A stretch of 38,058 nt of DNA from Bacteroidales bacterium (GTDB lineage: Bacteria; Bacteroidota; Bacteroidia; Bacteroidales; P3), in the NCBI GenBank assembly GCA_017448185.1, contig JAFSLX010000074.1:1-38058 (forward strand), given 5' to 3'. The notes beneath the pieces are model-generated. The model worked only from the letters and a program-made list of their open reading frames with translations. It searched no databases and was not told where the DNA came from. Both the position numbers and the translations under genes were made by a program. Of this stretch, positions 26,270 to 33,029 are shown one piece after another (within the stretch, counting starts at the first letter, position 1; every line of letters starts with the position of its first letter).

Positions 26270-27076
26270 TCACCGCGCACAGGTGCGGGGTGGCAGTGCA
26301 GGGCTGCAAATCGACCGCGCACAGGTGCGGCGGGCGTCGCGGGCCACGTCGCCGCCCTCCTGCGCTATGCGCTGGCTCTCGGCCATCGTCTGCGGGTTCG
26401 ACTGACGCGAGTACTCGGTAGTGGCCACCTCGGCAAGGGTGTTGAGCGCCAGCTCAATGTTGGTCATATTGTCGCGCAGATTCTGCTTAGTGAGACCCTT
26501 GTATTTCTTGTACTCGCCGGTGGTCATGCCACTCCACGCCTTGGTGAGGACGTTGGTGAGGATGGCGAAGTCTTTGGGCTCGTGAATGCCGGAGCGGTGC
26601 CACTCGTCGGTCAGCTCCTTGCGCATCTCGATGCTGCGCATGCGCTCGTTGATCCAGCGGTCGCTGTAGCCCTGGCGGCGGTAGTCGTCGACGGCCATCT
26701 GGAAAGTCAGCTCGGGGTCTATCATTTGGTCCACGCGCTGCGCCCCCACCTCGGCCAGCCACCGCTTCACAGGCTCGGCCTTCTTCGACGGGATGGACTG
26801 GATGATGCGCAGCAGTTGCTCCAAATCAGCCACATCGGTCAATCTCTGCTTGCCGTCGGTAGCCGGCATTTTCAACTGGTGACAATTTGTCACCAGTTCA
26901 AATCCTTCATCCTTGAGTCTTTGTTTCAGCTTGTTCCAATACTTACGCCCATCGGCACTATCGGTCAGTACCTGCACGATGTCCACTATCGAGAAGTAAT
27001 ATTTCTCCTCTTCGTCATCCCAAGCAACGCGTATGCGTTTGTCTTCAAAGAGAGTGATTCCGGATCTCTGTGTCAT
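26270..27076 (-). CDS. Bro-N domain (phage antirepressor / DinD-like) protein with an aberrant C-terminus
   Basis: A 268-residue protein. The N-terminal Bro-N-like DNA-binding region reads ITLFEDKRIRVAWDDEEEKYYFSIVDIVQVLTDSADGRKYWNKLKQRL...TNCHQLKM. It is followed by the conserved block of this Bacteroidota subfamily: DVADLEQLLRIIQSIPSKKAEPVKRWLAEVG, WINERMRSIEMRKELTDEW, AILTNVLTKAWSGMTTGEYKKYKGL and NLRDNMTNIELALNTLAEV. Relatives are phage- or damage-associated regulators. After IAQEGGDVARDARR the expected ending is missing and the frame instead reads through a 42-bp repeat (RTCARSICSPALPPRTCAR), so the natural 3' end was probably replaced. Operator-like palindromes lie just upstream and inside the gene. 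Confidence 0.8.
   Translation of the reverse strand: MTQRSGITLFEDKRIRVAWDDEEEKYYFSIVDIVQVLTDSADGRKYWNKLKQRLKDEGFELVTNCHQLKMPATDGKQRLTDVADLEQLLRIIQSIPSKKAEPVKRWLAEVGAQRVDQMIDPELTFQMAVDDYRRQGYSDRWINERMRSIEMRKELTDEWHRSGIHEPKDFAILTNVLTKAWSGMTTGEYKKYKGLTKQNLRDNMTNIELALNTLAEVATTEYSRQSNPQTMAESQRIAQEGGDVARDARRTCARSICSPALPPRTCAR
26272..26330. repeat. 42-bp tandem repeat, about 1.4 copies, at the 3' end of the Bro-N gene
   Basis: The 17-bp block ACCGCGCACAGGTGCGG occurs at 26272-26288 and exactly again at 26314-26330, 42 bp (14 codons) apart. Each block contains the small palindrome CGCACAGGTGCG (CGCAC/GTGCG around two bases). The first copy forms the last codons and stop of the Bro-N reading frame. 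I recall longer arrays of similar units in other Bacteroidales genomes, but cannot verify that here. Confidence 0.8.
26874..26898. repeat. 25-bp perfect palindrome inside the Bro-N gene
   Basis: AACTGGTGACAA (26874-26885), centre T, TTGTCACCAGTT (26887-26898): 12-bp arms with no mismatch. It encodes the ELVTNCHQL stretch. Its core ACAATTTGT is shared with the palindrome upstream of the gene. Confidence 0.8.
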
Positions 27077-27096
27077 ACATTAATATTTTTTCAACA

Positions 27097-27115
27097 GGGG
27101 TACAATTTGTACCCC
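27097..27115. promoter_or_regulatory. Operator-like palindrome upstream of the Bro-N gene
   Basis: GGGGTACAA-T-TTGTACCCC, perfect 9-bp arms around one base, lies 20 bp upstream of the Bro-N ATG (27076) and 10 bp beyond the stop of the preceding gene. Position and symmetry suit an operator, possibly autoregulatory, but no binding protein is proven. There is no U-tract on either side, so a terminator is unlikely. Confidence 0.5.
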
Positions 27116-27125
27116 ACCTGGATGC

Positions 27126-27488
27126 TCACGATATTCTTGCGATGGTCCTCTGCAGGCTCAACACTTGGCTCTTGAGCTGCTTTATCTGGTCCTGCAGGTT
27201 GGCGTTCTGGCTGCGGAGGCGGCGGTTCTCCTCGATGAGCTCCAGCTGCGTGGGCTCGCGGTGCTCCTGCTTGGCCTTCTGTTCGGCACTCTGGCCGATG
27301 GTCTCGTCGTTGAACACCTGCCCCACCTTGCCTTGGTCGGCCATACGGATAAGCTCATTGGGCGCGAAGGGCATGTCGAAGCCGCTCTCGTCCTCGACGA
27401 ACACCTGTCCGCCCTGTATCTTCTTTACGATTCCCCCTCCCACGGAGTTGAGGAACTTCACTTTGTCTCCTATCTCAAATTGTGCCAT
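27126..27488 (-). CDS. DUF2027-like N-terminal domain with coiled-coil tail
   Basis: A 120-residue cytoplasmic protein. The first 50 residues (FEIGDKVKFLNSVGGGIVKKIQGGQVFVEDESGFDMPFAPNELI) match the small beta-barrel that begins Bacteroidota DUF2027-Smr proteins. Here the Smr nuclease-like domain is absent; instead residues 72-116 form a predicted coiled coil (QLELIEENRRLRSQNANLQDQIKQLKSQVLSLQRT). It may be a truncated relative or a separate short family; the function is unknown. It lies 3 bp after the lipoprotein gene in the mpl run. Confidence 0.72.
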   Translation of the reverse strand: MAQFEIGDKVKFLNSVGGGIVKKIQGGQVFVEDESGFDMPFAPNELIRMADQGKVGQVFNDETIGQSAEQKAKQEHREPTQLELIEENRRLRSQNANLQDQIKQLKSQVLSLQRTIARIS

Positions 27489-27491
27489 AGT

Positions 27492-27956
27492 TCATGGTTT
27501 TACTGTCATGTCTTTCTTTATCGTGTCGAGCGTCCACACGGGCGACTGCTCGCCGCAGAGACGCTCGGAGTCCCGTTTGTCCGACGTGCTGCAGCCGACG
27601 ACCGACACGTCGTTGTAATAGAACGCTTTGTCTTTAGGGTCAATTCCGCCGCTGAACTGCACCGTGAAGCTCATCGTGTTGCCCGCGCTGTCGGCGAAGT
27701 TGTAGGTGTCTACGTTGACAATATCGTTGGGAATCCAGGCGGAATAGGTGTAGTCGCCTTCCATGTGGGCAACCTCGTGCCGCCGCTCGTTACGGGTGTC
27801 ATGATTCATACCCACATAATTGTAGCCACTTTCCTTTATGTCTGCGACAATCTTATCAATAGAGCTATTATATGTCGGCACCGACGTCACATACATCGGC
27901 CCTACACAAGCAGTAAAGGCAAGTACAACCACGCCTGCCATCAGTATCTTTTTCAT
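27492..27956 (-). CDS. Hypothetical lipoprotein in the mpl operon
   Basis: A 154-residue protein with a lipoprotein signal: MKKILMAGVVVLAFTAC, Cys17 in lipobox FTAC. The mature region contains SSIDKIVADIKESGYNYVGMN, then YTYSAWIPNDIVNVDTYNFADSAGN and a Ser-Asp-rich end with two more Cys. I recognise no family. Its ATG overlaps the mpl stop by 4 bp and the DUF2027-like gene follows 3 bp later, so expression is tied to mpl. It is probably inner- or outer-membrane anchored in the periplasm. Confidence 0.75.
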   Translation of the reverse strand: MKKILMAGVVVLAFTACVGPMYVTSVPTYNSSIDKIVADIKESGYNYVGMNHDTRNERRHEVAHMEGDYTYSAWIPNDIVNVDTYNFADSAGNTMSFTVQFSGGIDPKDKAFYYNDVSVVGCSTSDKRDSERLCGEQSPVWTLDTIKKDMTVKP

Positions 27957-29299
27957 CCCAAAACCTCCTCTGCCAACTGGTTGAAGTCGATGCCGTCAAA
28001 GTTGCCGCTACTCATCATCAGCAGGTTGGCGTTCTTCCATTCCATTGACTTCACCTTGGCCACCATCGCGGCGCTGTTGGTGAACACCTCCACGTCGCCG
28101 CCGAAGGCCTTCTTCACCTCCTCGGGGTCGAGGGGCGGCAGCTTCTTGAGCTGCAGGGCGTGCTGGCTGAAATAGACGTAGCGCACGTCGGCCTCGTCCA
28201 TCGAGTGGGCATACTGCTTCAGGAACTCCTGCGTCAGCGAGCTGAAAGTGTGCAGCTCCATGCAAGCCACCAAACGGCGGTCTGGATACTGCTCGCGCAT
28301 GGCATGAATCGTCGCACGCAGCTTCGACGGCGCATGGGCGAAGTCCTTATACACCGCGCAAGTATCGTTCTTCTTCACCAGTTCCAAGCGTTTCGAGGCC
28401 CCTTCGAAGGTACTTATCGCTTCGTCGAACTGCTCATCGCTGACGCCCACCTGGCGACAGGCCAGCCGTGCAGCGGTCAGGTTCAGCAGATTGTGATGGC
28501 CGAAAATCTGCAACGCGGTATTGCCGATATAGGTGACACCGTTCTCCACACGATGTTCGGGGCACACATACGACAGCTTCTGAAGGTCAGTGCGTCGGTT
28601 CTCCACCGCCACGCGGTGCACTTCGGCATCTTCGTCGCAGTAAATCAAAGTGCCGTTGGGTTCTATCAAATTGATGAACTGCGCGAACTGGTCGCGGTAG
28701 ATGTCGAACGTCGGGAAGACGTTGATATGGTCCCACTCGATGCCGGTGATGATGGCCACGTTGGGCTTGTAGAGGTGGAACTTGGGCCTGCGGTCGATGG
28801 GCGAGGTCAGGTACTCGTCGCCCTCAATGACCATCACTTTGGCAGTATGGCTCAGGCGTACCATCACCTCGAAGCCCTTCAGTTGCGCACCCACCATATA
28901 GTCGGCCTCGATGCCACACTTTGCCAGCACATGCAGTATCATGGCCGTCGTCGTCGTCTTGCCGTGCGAGCCACCCACCACGATGCGCAGCTTGTCCTTG
29001 CTCTGCTCATAGAGATACTCTGGATAAGAGTATATCTTCAGTCCCAACTCCTGTGCCCGCAGCAGCTCAGGATTGTCGATACGTGCGTGCATGCCCAGCA
29101 CCACCGCGTCGAGGTCGGGCGTAATTCGCTCCGGATGCCAGCCGAACTCTTTCGGCAGCAGGCCGTACTTCTCCAATCGACCACGTGCCGGGTCGAATAT
29201 TTCGTCGTCACTGCCAGTGACTGTGATGCCCTTCTGGCAAAGGGCTATTGCAAGATTGTGCATGGCGCTGCCGCCTATCGCTATAAAATGTACCCGCAT
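27953..29299 (-). CDS. mpl: UDP-N-acetylmuramate:L-Ala-gamma-D-Glu-meso-DAP ligase (Mpl)
   Basis: A 448-residue Mur-ligase-family enzyme of murein recycling that attaches recovered tripeptide to UDP-MurNAc in the cytoplasm. It has the N-terminal Rossmann signature HFIAIGGSAMHNLAIAL (4-20), the ATP loop GGSHGKTTT (109-117), the family block VIEGDEYLTSPIDRRPKFHLYKPNVAIITGIEWDHINVFPT that distinguishes Mpl from MurC, and a C-terminal binding region containing DFAHAPSKLRATI. The lipoprotein gene overlaps its end by 4 bp. No consensus promoter is obvious upstream; a 9-bp inverted repeat and palindromic element copy 4 lie there. Confidence 0.95.
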   Translation of the reverse strand: MRVHFIAIGGSAMHNLAIALCQKGITVTGSDDEIFDPARGRLEKYGLLPKEFGWHPERITPDLDAVVLGMHARIDNPELLRAQELGLKIYSYPEYLYEQSKDKLRIVVGGSHGKTTTTAMILHVLAKCGIEADYMVGAQLKGFEVMVRLSHTAKVMVIEGDEYLTSPIDRRPKFHLYKPNVAIITGIEWDHINVFPTFDIYRDQFAQFINLIEPNGTLIYCDEDAEVHRVAVENRRTDLQKLSYVCPEHRVENGVTYIGNTALQIFGHHNLLNLTAARLACRQVGVSDEQFDEAISTFEGASKRLELVKKNDTCAVYKDFAHAPSKLRATIHAMREQYPDRRLVACMELHTFSSLTQEFLKQYAHSMDEADVRYVYFSQHALQLKKLPPLDPEEVKKAFGGDVEVFTNSAAMVAKVKSMEWKNANLLMMSSGNFDGIDFNQLAEEVLG

Positions 29300-29354
29300 A
29301 CTTCTGTCTATATTTTTAAATCCCTAACGTAAAAAAGCCCTAAATATTGTCTCC

Positions 29355-29383
29355 GTCAACAAACAGAAACAACATTTGTTGAC
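29355..29383. promoter_or_regulatory. Inverted repeat upstream of mpl
   Basis: GTCAACAAA (29355-29363) and TTTGTTGAC (29375-29383) form perfect 9-bp arms around an 11-nt loop, about 56 bp upstream of the mpl start and 5 bp from palindromic element copy 4. It could be an operator or a small RNA hairpin. It is not the same sequence as the 11-bp unit. Confidence 0.4.
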
Positions 29384-29388
29384 AGCAT

Positions 29389-29492
29389 CATTGTTCTGCC
29401 ATTGTTCTGCCGTTGTTCAGTCGTTGTTCAGTCGTTGTTCAGTGTTTGACTGAACAACGACTGAACAACTGCTGCACAACAACAGGACAACA
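29389..29492. repeat. 11-bp-unit palindromic intergenic element, copy 4 (longest)
   Basis: Five left units (29389-29399, 29400-29410, 29411-29421, 29422-29432, 29433-29443), centre GTTTG (29444-29448) and four right units (29449-29459 through 29482-29492). Inner units are exact; the two outermost left units read CATTGTTCTGC. The fourth right unit (ACAGGACAACA) carries the matching CTG-to-CAG swap. It lies 17 bp beyond the HD gene's stop and upstream of mpl, with no U-tract. Confidence 0.92.
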
Positions 29493-29509
29493 GTCTGATG
29501 GCAAATGGT

Positions 29510-30616
29510 TTATTTGGGATGATAATAGAAGTATTTGGTGACCTGTTTCTCGAGGAAATGTCGGTCGAGCTGGTCGCTGGCCTCGCTGATGGGCAGACAG
29601 CGTCCGTCTTTGTAGAGGACCTTTATCTCTTGGTCGTTGAAGTCGTAGGAGCGGTTGTGCAACTCGCCAGTACCGTGGAAGTAGTCGCATTCGGCACCTT
29701 CGAACGGTTCGTTGCTGAAGCGGATGGCCGGCAGGCGACGGTTGACAAGGTTGCGGCAGAGGGTGCTCAATATCTCGTCGTCCGAGTGCTGCCAATGTTT
29801 CACGGCGACCATGATGTCGTCGTCGTCCACCTCGGCGAAGCGGTCGAGGTCAAAAGCTGAAAGTTGAAAGCTGAAAGCTGAAAGGTTCAACTCTTTTGCC
29901 CGCCGTAAGATGTTCAGCAGCAGCTGGTCGGCGGCGATGACGGTCTTGTGCATGTAGACCTGCCAGTACATCAGGCGGCGGCTGATGATGAACTTTTCGA
30001 CGCTGTAGATGCCTTTTTCATCGATAACCAGTTCGTCGTCGTGCACATTGAGCATGCTGATGATGCGGTCGGTGCCGACAATGCCTTCGCTGACGCCGGT
30101 GAAGAACGAGTCGCGCCCCAGGTAGTCGAGGCGGTCCATGTCGAGCTGGCTGGAGACGAGCTGGTGGAGGAAGTGCTTGTGGTAGGTGTTGGAGAATATG
30201 GCGATGGCCATCTTAAGCGCGCCACCCATTTCCTCATTTATCCGCTGCATCATGAGCAGCGTTATCTCCTCGTGCGGAACATTCACCAGCACCCTCTCGC
30301 TGGTGTGCGAGAAAGGGCCGTGACCTATGTCGTGCAGCAAAATAGCCAGCTTGGCCCCGCGGCACTCCTCGTCGGTTATCTCCACGCCTTTCAGTTTCAG
30401 CACCTCGAGGGCCCGTCCCATCAGGTTGAGGGCGCCGAGCATGTGGCTGAAACGCGTGTGCATGGCACCGGGATAGACCAGATAGGTCAGCCCAAGCTGC
30501 TTTATCCTTCTCTGCCTTTGGAAGTAGGGATGCTCTATGACCTGCAGAATCACGGGGTCCTCAATCGAGAGAAAGCCGTCATACACAGGGTCGTTGATTA
30601 TCTTGCGTTTGATCAT
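29510..30616 (-). CDS. HD-domain phosphohydrolase (dGTPase / YdhJ-like)
   Basis: A 368-residue HD-superfamily hydrolase related to SAMHD1/dGTPase-type proteins. The metal site is complete: His53 and/or His58 in MHTRFSHMLGAL, His95-Asp96 in LLHDIGHGPFSHTSE, and the distal Asp in SSQLDMDRLDYLGRDSFFTGV (159-175). Substrates in this subgroup are not settled (dNTPs or other phosphoesters). Between RRAKEL and DLDRFAEV a short stretch, NLSAFSFQLSAF, is encoded by four 7-bp repeats (29856-29883), which looks like an insertion. The gene start overlaps the preceding gene by 4 bp and it ends the six-gene sufB run; palindromic element copy 4 follows. Confidence 0.88.
   Translation of the reverse strand: MIKRKIINDPVYDGFLSIEDPVILQVIEHPYFQRQRRIKQLGLTYLVYPGAMHTRFSHMLGALNLMGRALEVLKLKGVEITDEECRGAKLAILLHDIGHGPFSHTSERVLVNVPHEEITLLMMQRINEEMGGALKMAIAIFSNTYHKHFLHQLVSSQLDMDRLDYLGRDSFFTGVSEGIVGTDRIISMLNVHDDELVIDEKGIYSVEKFIISRRLMYWQVYMHKTVIAADQLLLNILRRAKELNLSAFSFQLSAFDLDRFAEVDDDDIMVAVKHWQHSDDEILSTLCRNLVNRRLPAIRFSNEPFEGAECDYFHGTGELHNRSYDFNDQEIKVLYKDGRCLPISEASDQLDRHFLEKQVTKYFYYHPK
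29856..29883. repeat. Four 7-bp tandem repeats (GCTGAAA) inside the HD gene
   Basis: GCTGAAA, GTTGAAA, GCTGAAA, GCTGAAA at 29856-29862, 29863-29869, 29870-29876 and 29877-29883. The unit length is not a multiple of three, so gain or loss of one unit would shift the reading frame of the HD hydrolase gene. At present the frame is open. Confidence 0.8.
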
Positions 30617-32130
30617 TGATTTGCTGGTAAGGTTAAGGTGCTGATATGAGGGGCCAAACTGCTGGTGGTGAGGAAATGGAAGCGGCCACCCTCACCGGCG
30701 AAAAGCGGTGTGCTGAGCAACGCCTTCTGTTCTTTTTCGAGCATTTTCTTGCCTCCCTCCCCTTCGGGCGTAAACCAGTAGACGGCCAACGCGGCATTGG
30801 CCATGAAAAGGCTCTTGCTGCGCTGGGCTGGCTGGTCGGGAGTATACTGGTCGGTTTCGTCCTTCGATTCGTTGGTGACAACATAGAGCTTGTTGCCATA
30901 GGCAAACAAATCTGCCCCCACCTTGGGCCAACCCGCATTCTGGTTGTTCTGGGGTAAACGACTGACAGTGAGCTCACCGTTCATGTTGGCCTGCACCAAC
31001 AGGATGCCCTGGCTATAGACCGTTTCGTTGGATGTCATGCCGGTTTTAACATTGCGTGTTTCTTCGTGCCAGGCGTGCTGGTAGAGCACAGCGCCACCCT
31101 GCGGCGTAGTGCAGTCGTCGACTTTCCGGAGAAAGATTATTTCACGCTTAGCATACGTCGTTCCTTTGGAATCGTTAGAGAAAGTCCGGATATCCTCATC
31201 TGTGAATGGATAGCGGTTGCCAACACGTATCTGCTGTTTGTCGAGGTCGAATACCAATCCCCATAAGCCTGTATATCGGCGATTTCCAAGTGTACCGACT
31301 CTGATCGCGCCGTATCCGCCTTTACCTTCAAGAGCGACGGCAAGAACATTATCTCCATCGCAATTGAGCAAAGCCACATCGCTCACATCGGCATTAAGCA
31401 CATACTCGCCATGTTTCTCGCCATTGGCAGTGGCCAAATTCACACGAAAAGCAGTGACACTTTTGTCATCCCCCGCCATTCCAATACGCATGGTGGCGAC
31501 CATTCCGTTATCGGTCACAATAACATTGAATACGTCGGAATAAAACAGCCGCTGTTCCCACAGCTTTTTCATGTTATTGTCAAACAGCATTGCGACCACT
31601 TTCGATTCGCCCTTCTCGCTCCACACGGCATAAACCACACTGTGGTACTGTCCATTGGGCGAAGCAACTGTCCACACAAATGCCTCGTCGTTTTTCTGTA
31701 TGGGAATATCGACCAACGGCTCGTCATTGACAATTTCAAGACTCTGTGCATTGAATGCCACGTGTCGCACAACAAGTTTTTTATCTACATTTTTGCTAAT
31801 AACCACATGCAGACGGTTGCCCGAGCGGAAAGCATCACCAATACCGCTTTTTTTGGAGTCAGACAATGTAATACTTTTGGTATCGTTCCATTCCCTGTCG
31901 CACAAACGTACTTTAACAGACTTTACAGGATTCGACTTCGGGCCCGATATTGCCTTCAGTTCGGGTTCCACCACAAACAGTTGTCCATCCTGCATTCCTT
32001 CGACAATACGAATCATCTTGGTATCGTATGCCTTCTTATTGGTTTTTTCACCCATCTGGAATGTTATACCCTGGGCTGAAGCCACACCAGCAAAGCATAC
32101 AATGAGAATCGTAAAAATTATTTTCTTCAT
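30613..32130 (-). CDS. Large secreted protein of unknown function
   Basis: A 505-residue protein with a Sec signal peptide, MKKIIFTILIVCFAGVASAQ, probably cut after ASA. The mature part contains many short strand-turn-strand blocks (AFVWTVASPNGQYHSVVYAVWSEKGESKVVAMLFDNNMKKLWEQRL, ADLFAYGNKLYVVTNESKDE), suggesting a beta-propeller-like or WD40-like repeat fold; this is inference. It has no lipobox, no catalytic motif I recognise and no C-terminal sorting domain. It is followed by the HD gene with a 4-bp overlap and preceded by the C_GCAxxG gene with 12 bp between, so it is part of the sufB-to-HD run. Confidence 0.75.
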   Translation of the reverse strand: MKKIIFTILIVCFAGVASAQGITFQMGEKTNKKAYDTKMIRIVEGMQDGQLFVVEPELKAISGPKSNPVKSVKVRLCDREWNDTKSITLSDSKKSGIGDAFRSGNRLHVVISKNVDKKLVVRHVAFNAQSLEIVNDEPLVDIPIQKNDEAFVWTVASPNGQYHSVVYAVWSEKGESKVVAMLFDNNMKKLWEQRLFYSDVFNVIVTDNGMVATMRIGMAGDDKSVTAFRVNLATANGEKHGEYVLNADVSDVALLNCDGDNVLAVALEGKGGYGAIRVGTLGNRRYTGLWGLVFDLDKQQIRVGNRYPFTDEDIRTFSNDSKGTTYAKREIIFLRKVDDCTTPQGGAVLYQHAWHEETRNVKTGMTSNETVYSQGILLVQANMNGELTVSRLPQNNQNAGWPKVGADLFAYGNKLYVVTNESKDETDQYTPDQPAQRSKSLFMANAALAVYWFTPEGEGGKKMLEKEQKALLSTPLFAGEGGRFHFLTTSSLAPHISTLTLPANQ

Positions 32131-32142
32131 AAAAAAAGTTGA

Positions 32143-32499
32143 TTATATCAATTCTGCCATCAATCCGGCAGCTTCGGCCACCATGTCGTTGCACGGTTTC
32201 TTACCAGCGGCGAGGAGGCGTCCACAGACAATGTCGCCGTTGCTCTCGCGGAAGCGTTCTATCAGGGTGCGGGTGTCGGCAGTATGGCCGGTGAGGCCGC
32301 AGACCATGGCCATGCCGCTTACACAGCCGCAGACTTCGCGGGTGCCGGCGAGGCCGCGACCGAAGGGAGCGGCCACCCCCATGGCGGCCTCCTTGTCGAT
32401 GGGCAATTTGTCGGCATAGGCCATCACCACCGACTGGCAGCAGTTGCAGCCCTGTTTGTGCAACGCACGGGCCGTATTCATATGTTCTTCTTTGGTCAT
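32143..32499 (-). CDS. C_GCAxxG_C_C family cysteine-rich redox protein
   Basis: I place the start at ATG 32499, since it overlaps the TrmH stop as ATGA; the frame is open to 32526. The 118-residue product carries the family's spaced cysteines: GCNCCQSVVMAYAD (Cys18, 20, 21), VCGCVSGMAMVCG (Cys57, 59, 67), Cys92 and Cys103. The family is thought to bind a metal or redox cofactor and often occurs near redox enzymes, but no reaction is established. It lies within the sufB run, where a link to Fe-S or redox metabolism would be plausible but unproven. Confidence 0.88.
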   Translation of the reverse strand: MTKEEHMNTARALHKQGCNCCQSVVMAYADKLPIDKEAAMGVAAPFGRGLAGTREVCGCVSGMAMVCGLTGHTADTRTLIERFRESNGDIVCGRLLAAGKKPCNDMVAEAAGLMAELI

Positions 32500-33029
32500 A
32501 GCTTCATCATTTTGAACATTTCCCATATCACTATGGCAGCGGCACAGCTGACGTTAAGGCTATGCTTGGTGCCACTTTGCGGTATCTCAATAAATCCGTC
32601 ACAGAGTTCCATCACCGACTCCTGCACACCATCAATCTCGTTGCCGAAAACAATGGCCACAGGCTTGCCGGTGGCGACATTGTCAGCGCCAAGTTTAAGG
32701 CTGTCGTGCGCTATCTCGACGGCATACACACTATAGCCACGAGCCTTCAGCTCCTGCACACAAGCGACGGTGTCTTCGTGATAGCTCCACGCCACGCTGT
32801 CCTCGGCACCGAGGGCGGTCTTGTGTATCTCACGGTGCGGCGGCGTAGCCGTGATGCCACAAAGGGCGATATGCTCCACGCGGAAGGCGTCGCTTGTGCG
32901 GAACACGGAGCCTATATTATTCAAGCTGCGCACATTGTCGAGCACCACGGTGAGCGGCAGCTTCTCGCTCTCGCGAAACTCCGCCACCGTCAGACGGTGC
33001 ATCTCTTCTGTTGTCAGTTTGTATGTCAT
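32496..33029 (-). CDS. SpoU/TrmH-family RNA 2'-O-methyltransferase
   Basis: A 177-residue SPOUT-fold methyltransferase that methylates ribose 2'-OH in tRNA or rRNA. Three family motifs are clear: motif 1 LDNVRSLNNIGSVFRTSDAF (30-49), motif 2 VFGNEIDGV (127-135) and motif 3 IPQSGTKHSLNVSCAAAI (149-166). It lacks the N-terminal RNA-binding extension of RlmB/TrmH types, so the RNA target cannot be assigned. It overlaps both neighbours by 4 bp (stop of the TonB-C lipoprotein gene and start of the C_GCAxxG gene), so it is translationally coupled in the run. Confidence 0.93.
   Translation of the reverse strand: MTYKLTTEEMHRLTVAEFRESEKLPLTVVLDNVRSLNNIGSVFRTSDAFRVEHIALCGITATPPHREIHKTALGAEDSVAWSYHEDTVACVQELKARGYSVYAVEIAHDSLKLGADNVATGKPVAIVFGNEIDGVQESVMELCDGFIEIPQSGTKHSLNVSCAAAIVIWEMFKMMKL

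Noticed and set aside
26270..27076. Prophage remnant around the Bro-N gene
   Set aside because: No integrase, structural phage gene or attachment repeat is nearby; the neighbours are ordinary chromosomal genes.
26164..27175. Plus-strand frames 26164-26421 and 26177-27175 with TAHRCG-like repeats
   Set aside because: The repeat in the protein reflects the 42-bp DNA repeat and the rest is antisense to the Bro-N gene. I annotate the DNA repeat instead.
29389..29492. 11-bp units considered as a CRISPR array
   Set aside because: Units are contiguous with no spacers, are arranged as a palindrome, and no cas gene is present.
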